Shown here: positions 55,526 through 64,000 of the stretch, one piece after another
How positions within the stretch are numbered: the stretch's first letter is position 1
How the letters are laid out: each line of letters begins with the position of its first letter
Origin: Lamellibrachia satsuma
Lineage: Eukaryota > Annelida > Polychaeta > Sabellida > Siboglinidae
Direction: 5' to 3'
DNA: 64,000 bases
Assembly (NCBI GenBank): GCA_033239005.1
Contig: BSQZ01000026.1
Coordinates: 2,931,001 to 2,995,000 of the forward strand
The notes under the pieces: model-generated
What the model was told of the DNA's origin: nothing
What the model saw: the letters and a program-made list of their open reading frames with translations, nothing else
The model's database searches: none
Translations under genes and position numbers: made by a program

Positions 55526-55632
55526 GCGAAGTGTGGCCAGTGTGAGGTATGGTCAGTGAAAGGTGTGGTCGATGTACGTTGTGGTCAGTGTGAGGTATGG
55601 TCAGTGCGAAATATGGTCAGTGTTAGGTAACA
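55526..55632. repeat. Degenerate 16-bp tandem repeat
   Basis: About six units of the type GTGTGAGGTATGGTCA with variants. Confidence 0.8.
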
Positions 55633-56127
55633 ACTATTCAGTTTGCGTAGTATTTCATATGTATTGTTATCGGTAACACATTTTTAAATACTTATCATAA
55701 GTATTACAAGTTCAAAAAAATACATTACCAAATCATTAATCTTTATAACATTGTTTTTTCTTCGACATGTTGTTTGGGGAAAACAGAATTGGTCAGCTGG
55801 CCAATCGCGACAAACCATAGCAACATGAACGACCTCGGCAGTTGGAATAATGACAAAACGATAAATTTTATAATCTTCTGCGATTTCTTCTGTCTTTGGT
55901 TGGTATATCTATGAAGCCCATAACATGACATCATCGGCAATCCTCGGCATCAGGCATGGTTTAATATAAATTGTTATTGAATTCTTAAAATTATTAAGTT
56001 CATTTAATTAATTAATATTACCAGAAAGGCTAATTTAATTTAATTAATTAACTTTACCAAATTGTTTTAATTTAATTGAAATGTGAGAGGTTATTTAAGT
56101 TTTATTGGAGAAATTCTGAGTTAATTG

Positions 56128-56200
<73 letters not shown>

Positions 56201-56312
56201 GTATTGAGTCGATGAGTTATAATAAACTGTAAAAGTCATTGTGCTAATGACATGATGTTTATTTGTATTTTTTTATCTTTGTCTAAGTGTGAGTTTATAA
56301 GTACAACTAAAA

Positions 56313-56385
56313 AGATGCGCTAGACGGGAATCAAACAAGTGCTACCTGCGTGGCAAGCGAACTTTCTACCGCTGAGCCATTACAT
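56313..56385 (-). other. tRNA-Gly(GCC)-like unit
   Basis: The minus strand reads ATGGCTCAGCGGTAGAA, TTGCCAC in the anticodon loop position, then GTTTGATTCCC. The A box TGGCTCAGCGG is good and the B box has one mismatch. The acceptor stem is lost. Likely a tRNA-derived SINE head or tRNA pseudogene. Confidence 0.6.
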
Positions 56386-56420
56386 TTAACCCGATTACGT
56401 TATCGTTTGGGTGTATATTC

Positions 56421-56530
56421 ATGTCAGTTTTGACATATAGGTGGCGCAACCCAGCCTTAAGAAAACGACGAGTTTGTAGTAACGCGGGAAAATGGAGAAA
56501 ACGGCGAGTTTGTAGTAACGTGGGACGCCA
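56421..56530. repeat. Short direct repeat, two copies
   Basis: CG(A/G)CGAGTTTGTAGTAACG occurs twice about 42 bp apart, followed by C/T GGGA. Confidence 0.8.
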
Positions 56531-56934
56531 CCCAGCCGCTAGAAACGCTGCAATACATATATCCGCGGAAATCGCGAGAAATGCGCGAGGATTGCCGATG
56601 ATATCATGTTATGGGCTTCATATATGTCTCTTCGGTTAGATGCTCCTCAAGCCAGGCGTGCACATTCTCGTCTATGTTGACGCGGTTCCCAGTGAATCAG
56701 GAAGAGCGGACGGCCGGAAAAACGGACATGCACTGGTGATGTGATGTGCGGTCAGTCATTCATCGCTGCTTACGGCGCCAGCCCCAATTTGGTCATGTTC
56801 TTGTTAAGCCGGAAGTGCCTAGGTATTTTGCGGTTAAGGCGCACCTGTGATCGTCGACTGAGGTCGTGACCGATTTGTCTGTCAGATTGAACCGGGTAAT
56901 CGTTCCGCCATCGCATCCATGCCTCATGGTATGT

Positions 56935-56965
56935 ATGTATGTATGTATGTATGTATGTATGTATG

Positions 56966-57008
<43 letters not shown>
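56935..57008. repeat. (GTAT)n and (TA)n microsatellite
   Basis: GTAT tetranucleotide run followed by a TA run. Confidence 0.95.
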
Positions 57009-57010
<2 letters not shown>

Positions 57011-57163
57011 TCAAATGCATTAATTAATTAATTAATTCATTTATTCATTCAATTTAACCTTTCCAAGAAGCATTCAACCACGTTGCAATTACTGCTCGAA
57101 ACTGTTCTTTCACATGATGTCAGGTGCACGTCTGTACAGATGAGTGAACGGAGTTACACAGGC

Positions 57164-58006
<843 letters not shown>

Positions 58007-59505
58007 CGCTAATGATACGGCTTGGAAGGCGTGTTGTCTTTCGCACATGTTGGAAAATATGCCATTTTTATTCTACCAAAGGCTGCCGAAGCTAATGCTA
58101 CGAGTCGTCTAAGACAGAGAAATTGATTTTCATGCCCCATTTCCTACAGGCAGCTTGTAGTTTTTCGGTTGATTGTAATAGCGGTGGACATATCTGATGT
58201 CAAAGCTAAGGTTGATATCTTGCTTGAACTCCTTACATGAGCTCTTTAGGTCTGCCATGACCATAGAGTTACATCATTAATCACCCCCCTATAAACAAGA
58301 GCGACAAGCTAGCTCACTGCAGTGAAGCGGGTGTGGACCACTGGCCGGCATTTCATTGCACGGCAGAAACAGTTGCATCCACTGCAAGACACATAGGGTA
58401 GTACTGTTTATAGTGTGAACATAGCATGTTAAAAATAGTTGTCTAACATATGTAAGTAAGTAAGAAAGTAAGTAAGTGAGTGAGTAAGTAAGTTAATGTA
58501 TTTCCTCCTCACCATCATCATTTACAATATAAGGCAAACAAAAGCAATGAAGATGAGGTGGCTACCAGAGAATTATAAACTAGTAGCCAGTGATGATGAC
58601 ACCAGGAACCAATTAACTTGAAGATTTGTTATTGTAATTTGTTCTTAATGGGGCATGGCCACCAGACTGATAAATAATTTGGGTGAGGGTGGTCCCAGCA
58701 GTTGTGTTATAAGTGTGGGCATTTGGGTTGTTCATACATGCATTAGTGTTAAACTCTTCAAGACAAACATCTTGGAGGCTTGCTGGAGAAAGTTGTGGGA
58801 CAACGAATATGGTTATTTCCAGTGTGGCTTACAGCTGTACGAATCAACAGAAGACATGATCTAACATCTCGTTATTTTCAGGTAATTTATGTTGCAAATT
58901 TTTGTGATGTGTTAGTGTATATGTGAATGAATGTAACAGTTTCGAAAATGTTCTGAAATATCAATATATTACAGATACGTTTGTTTTTCTTGGGGGAGCG
59001 TACATTAAGTGTTTCCCAGTAGTCACATTGATTGGGTGCAACATAAAATGTTATAGGGGTAGGATTCAGTTTTAAAAATAATGTGTGCTGGGTGCTGGGT
59101 GCTGTACAGTATAAACACTGGGCCTCCAGTGGGTTCTTGCCGTGCAGCAGCATGAATGTCACTCGTCCATGCCGGCATCACGTTATCATGTGTCAACTGA
59201 TAAGAGCTTAGTGGTCTTGTTTTACTAACGGATGTTCTATTTATGTCTATGGCCATGACGAACTCCAGGAACAAACTAAACCGGATAAATGATAACAAAC
59301 AGCCCAGCCTCACTCCTATATCCACTCTGAACCATTATGTCAGTTGACCATTGATGACTACTGCTTATTCAACATTATCATACATAGCTTCAATCAATAC
59401 GTAATCCAGTGACAAAGGCATGGAATGGTAAAATACGGTAAATATGTTTGCTAGGATGAAAAGGAGAATGTTATGTGGTGACATATCATATATATTTAAG
59501 AAGGC
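58007..59505. other. Unassigned stretch
   Basis: No gene recognised. A TAAG-rich microsatellite lies at 58452-58495. Confidence 0.45.
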
Positions 59506-59550
59506 AGTGCGTGCGTGCGTGCGTGCGTTCGTGCGTGCGTGCGTGTGTGT
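59506..59550. repeat. (GCGT)n microsatellite
   Basis: GCGT tetranucleotide run passing into TG. Confidence 0.95.
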
Positions 59551-60077
59551 GACAGCCTCGGTCCAGCACTCTTTACCGTCTACCTAGAAAGGTGCGAATC
59601 TGCGGCGCATTGGATGTGAATTACGTTGCCCCGCCGACAGCGAAGCTTTGCGCACACTCGACCGTGAACAGTGGCGGGTGTTGACACAGAACCTCACGAC
59701 CTGACTGTCTACAGAAATAGCCAGCAACGATTACTTTTTAATGACTATTTTTAATGGCATGGACCTTTTATAATGTATTTCGTTAATGAATTATATTTTT
59801 AATTTATCATATATTTAATTATTTCTTTCTTTCTAAGTTTTAGGAAAGTCCAGTGAACTGATATTGCCATGATTTATTGTAGACAAAAACTTGGTTTACT
59901 CCTTTAGCTGGTGGATGACTGGTCGTCATGGCGACGAAATCCAAAGGTCGCATTGACATTGACGTGCATTGACGCAGATGTTTATGCATTGTTGACTCGA
60001 CACAGAGACACACAACAACTGTTATTATTTTCGACTCTGCCCAGTCGAAGTTCGGCAAAAAGGACCAGGGAAGCATT

Positions 60078-60200
60078 TGGGTGTCGTGTTCCCCGGGAAG
60101 ATTTGGGTGTCGTGTTCCCCGGGAAGATTTGGGTGTCGTGTTCCCCGGGAAGATTTGGGTGTCGTGTTCCCCGGGAAGATTTGGGTGGCATGTTCTCCGG
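60078..60200. repeat. 26-bp tandem repeat, about 4.5 copies
   Basis: Unit GTGTCGTGTTCCCCGGGAAG followed by ATTTGG. Contains the palindrome CCCCGGGG-like core in each unit. Confidence 0.93.
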
Positions 60201-60342
60201 GACGCTCTATGACGATCGCAGCATGTAGGAATGCAATGATCCAAAACAAATTCTGATTCAATGTTGCGGGTTTATTTTGGCAAGTAGTTTACAATTCGAC
60301 CGTCTACAATCCGCAGACAATGAGCTCTCTCGTTTCGTTAAT

Positions 60343-60859
<517 letters not shown>

Positions 60860-62670
60860 ATCGATGGTACTGCTACTTGTCAAGTAATATAAAAAATTAC
60901 AGCAAGAGTTTCTACGCTTATATAAGGAGTAAACAGAAAGTGCGAGATAAGGTCGGACCACTGGAAAACAACAGGGGAAACATAATTTCAGACGGGTTTC
61001 AAATGGCAGAGGTCCTGAATGAGTATTTCAACTCAGTTTTTACAACAGAAGATATCAGCTCACTTCCAGTTCCATTTACTAAATTTGAAGGCAATACATC
61101 AGAACATTTAGGGCAGTTATTTGTAACTCCTTGAATGATAGCAAAGAAAATATGAAAGATAAAAAATCAACTGGAGTTGATGGGATACCACCAAAACTGC
61201 TTAAGGAAATGGTTGAGCAAATTAGTACACCACTTGCAAAATTGTTTAACTTGTCACTAGAAGAAGGAATAATTCCTTCAGAATGGAAAGAGGCTAACAT
61301 TACGCCGCTATTTAAGAAGGGATCGAGGAACAAGCCAGAAAATTACAGACCAGTGAGTTTAACATCAGTTGTATGTAAATTACTCGAAACGTTAATTAGA
61401 GACCACATGGTGGAATTCCTTGTAAAACATAAATTAATAAATACACCTCAACATGGGTTCCTAAAAGCAAGGTCATGTCTAACTAATCTCTTATGTTTTT
61501 TGGAAGAAATTATAGATGTTGTCTACTTAGATTTTCAGAAAGCTTTCGATAAAGTGCCACATCAAAGATTGTTACTTAAACTAAAAACCCATGGCATAGG
61601 TAACGATGTAATCAACTGGATAGAAAAGTGGCTTACACACAGAACACAGAGTTATAGTAGATGGTGAGATTTCAAACTGGAAATTTGTTTTGAGTGGGGT
61701 ACCACAGGGATCAGTATTAAGTCCTATACTGTTTTTAATATATATAAATGATTTGGAAGATGACATATCTAGCAAAGTACTCAAATTTGCAGACGACACA
61801 AAAGTATTCAGAAAGGTTACTAATGATACAGATAAACAAAGTTTACAGGATGATCTAAATAAATTAGTTAAATAATCAGAAAAATGGCAAATGTTATTCA
61901 ATTTTGGGAAGTGTAAATGTATACACATAGGACATGGAAACATGGAAGAAGAATATAAAATGGGGGATGCTGTACTACGTAGAACCACACAAGAAAAGCA
62001 CTTATGAGTAACATTTAGTGCTGACATGAAAGTTTCAGAGCAATGTGGGATTGCTGCTTCGAAAGGAAATCAAATTATAGGGCTAATTAGGAGAACTACC
62101 CCTGTACAAAGCAATAGTTAGACCACATTTGGAATATTGTATTCAAGCATGGAGGCCATATAGTAAAAAGGACATAGACAAGCTAGAAAGAATACAACGA
62201 AGAGCAACTAAAATGATTCAAGAATTGAGAGACCTTAGTTACGAAAATTGCTTATTACAATGTGGTTTGACACCACTAGAAACCTGACGACTAAGAGGAG
62301 ACTAAATAAAGTGTTTAAAATAGTGAATGGTTATGAGGATGTTGACAGGAATGTGTTCTTCAAACTTAAAGAAAGCAGGAGAACCAGAGGACACAAAGCA
62401 GCATTAGTTAAGGAGCAGTGTAGGTTGGACATGAGAAAGTACTCTTTATCGCAGAGGGTGATAAATGAATGAAACAAACTGCCAAATGATTGTGTTAATG
62501 CTAGTAGTGTGAATATGTTTTAAAATAGAATTGACAGATATTTGATGATAACGGCGGGCTACACGTAGATGAGAAAATTGTTGGACTCTCGATAAGCCAA
62601 TGGCTTCCTTGTCCACTTGCCATATGGAACTTGTTGTTTTGGATGGCAATCTTGTTAAATCTACTTCCAG
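60860..62670 (+). mobile_element. CR1-like LINE, longest copy C, decayed
   Basis: Starts further 5' than copies A and B, at NIKNYSKSFYAYIRSKQKVR, and includes DGIPPKLLKEMVEQIS, FKKGSRNKPENYRPVSLTS, LDFQKAFDKVPHQRLL, GVPQGSVLSPILFLIYINDL and FADDTKVF. Stops and frameshifts near 61133, 61655, 61873, 62005 and 62090 break it. It ends in the family's CCTTGTCCACTTGCCA block and CTTGTTAAATC. Sequence is clearly more diverged from A and B than they are from each other, so it is an older insertion of the same lineage. Confidence 0.93.
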
Positions 62671-62768
62671 TGTAATGCGTTAAGTGTCTTCGATACCGGG
62701 TAGGCCAACCTTGCATTCCACCGAAGATTATTATAAAATATATATACTATTTTATCTCAGCTTTAGTT

Positions 62769-62950
<182 letters not shown>

Positions 62951-62979
62951 CCGCGCGCCCCTGCGCCCCATGGCGACTG

Positions 62980-63345
62980 TATCACTACTCTATGGTGGGG
63001 GTGGTGGGGGTGGTGAGGTGTGGGAACCAGAAGGTAATGGCTACACTCGACTCACTACTACTCTATGGAGCTTGTCCATGTGTAGAGGGGAGTCACTAGC
63101 GAGAATACAACACCAAGCGTGTGTGGGGGTGGTCAGATGGCTATACTCGTCTCATTACTCTATGGTGGGGGTGGTGAGGTGTGGAAACCAGAAGGTAATT
63201 GGTACATTCGACTCACTACTACTCTATGGATCGAGGTATGTATCAGAAATTCTAGCTGCCATAGGTTTCTGTATCTATGGAGGTATGTGTCAGATACGCT
63301 GGCTACCATAGGTATCTGCCTCTATGGAAGTATGTGTCAACAAGT
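62980..63345. repeat. Local tandem duplications
   Basis: A segment with ACTCTATGGTGGGGGTGGTG and GTG(G/A)GAACCAGAAGGTAAT occurs twice about 170 bp apart. A further ~47-bp unit (TAGGT(T/A)TCTG..CTATGGA(G/A)GTATGT) repeats two to three times at 63235-63345. Confidence 0.75.
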
Positions 63346-64000
63346 TAATGTAGGGGCGATGTATGGAGTTGCTCTTAGGGACAGTCAGACGTAGGTAAAT
63401 GGTGAAAGTGGTGGCTAGTAATGGACAAAAGGCCAACGGGTAGTACATGCTGTGGTGACAGCGCTGTGTATGCCATTGGAAGAATAGCTAAACGCGTTAC
63501 TACATAGTGAATGTGTTACACACTTAGAAAACAGCGTTACATGTGTGGCAAACCGCATTAGCTAAGACTGGTAAAATGTCACGCAGTTAAATAAAAATAC
63601 ACAAAAATGTCACAGTAAAAGAAAATAGCAGGTCATGCAGTTAAAGAAAATGACTGCGAAATGTCTCGCAGTTAAAGAAAATGTCAACTGTCGCATCTTG
63701 TGTGTCTACCGGCGGAAAAGTATACACATTTTAAAAGCATGCAACAATGTTTCCATTCACGAGACTACCAATGAAACACGAATGTTAAAATAGTTGCTGA
63801 TGTCATTGCAGTCGTTGCGCATTCTTTGTTCTTTTACTTTCATACACCCAGTCAAGAAAATTACAGCATGATTTAATCTCTTTGTCAAATTCACAATTAA
63901 CTCTGAATTAAGTGCTCGCTTCACAGTAGATGTTACAGGATAGTTCACAGTCGTGTTACCCAGGTGTCTAAAAAGGCCTGCAGTAAGTATTACAGTCACT
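63346..64000. other. Unassigned right edge
   Basis: A degenerate repeat of GCAGTTAAAGAAAATG(T/A) type lies at 63570-63685. The rest shows nothing recognisable. Confidence 0.45.

Larger units (their letters stand above)
55905..56635. mobile_element. Second inverted-repeat structure with (TA)n centre
   Basis: Arm ends 55905-55950 and 56583-56632 are inverted copies (ATGAAGCCCATAACATGA, ATCATCGGCAATCCTCG). A 65-bp TA run (56135-56199) lies between them, and a tRNA-like unit lies on one side. The inner arms no longer match. The layout resembles a decayed version of the 49-53 kb foldback but with different sequence. Confidence 0.6.

Noticed and set aside
56313..56385. Functional tRNA-Gly gene
   Set aside because: Acceptor stem lost and B box mutated; it lies within an inverted-repeat structure.

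Overview
This is nuclear DNA from an animal, most likely a marine invertebrate. The host genes have introns with GT-AG sites, CR1-like, RTE-like and other LINE relics are scattered throughout, and there are nonautonomous DNA transposons, tRNA-derived SINEs, many minisatellites and very long (TA)n tracts. Two conserved metazoan genes anchor the window. I cannot name the species; a lancelet, hemichordate, echinoderm, mollusc or brachiopod would all fit. No rRNA, CRISPR or functional tRNA gene was found.

Region 1 (1-13.6 kb): the 3' end of an RTE-like LINE lies at the left edge, followed by a complete nine-exon CCDC6 gene on the minus strand (start codon 13574, stop 3038). I rebuilt all nine exons by eye. 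Every junction has AG/GT signals, the phases agree, and the product is 459 aa. The introns hold a SINE that duplicated the exon 7 splice donor, a second SINE, a 31-bp minisatellite whose unit copies the exon 4 acceptor, two TIR elements and a decayed CR1-like LINE.

Region 2 (13.6-19.8 kb): the interval between head-to-head CCDC6 and WDR53 contains microsatellites, LINE scraps, a 1,025-bp hAT-type nonautonomous element with a perfect 8-bp target duplication, and a young CR1-like copy. WDR53 (plus strand, 18514-19521, 335 aa) has its whole coding region in one exon. That exon begins at a splice acceptor nine bases before a strong Kozak ATG.

Region 3 (19.8-48 kb): no host gene was recognised. 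It contains a pair of ~440-bp direct repeats in an LTR-like layout, three TIR elements or relics, RTE and Tc1 relics, several minisatellites, a second young CR1-like copy with a 410-codon open frame, a 70-bp-arm hairpin and an inverted pair of THAP-like fragments. Much of 33-49 kb is visibly richer in CpG than the CCDC6 gene body.

Region 4 (48-64 kb): the most striking structure is a foldback element at 49143-53564. Its long inverted arms each carry an outer array of 19-bp tandem repeats and an inner tRNA-like unit with A and B boxes, around a (TA)n centre. A 2,700-bp hAT transposon with a broken ZMYM/TTF-type transposase sits in the left arm, flanked by a perfect 8-bp duplication. A second, smaller inverted-repeat structure, more very long (TA)n and (TG)n tracts, and an older, longer CR1-like copy (60.9-62.7 kb) complete the window.

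The two host genes have separate known roles: CCDC6 is a coiled-coil DNA-damage-response protein, and WDR53 is a WD40 protein and candidate DDB1-CUL4 receptor. Nothing in the sequence shows they work together. The rest is a repeat landscape with recent and nested transposition.
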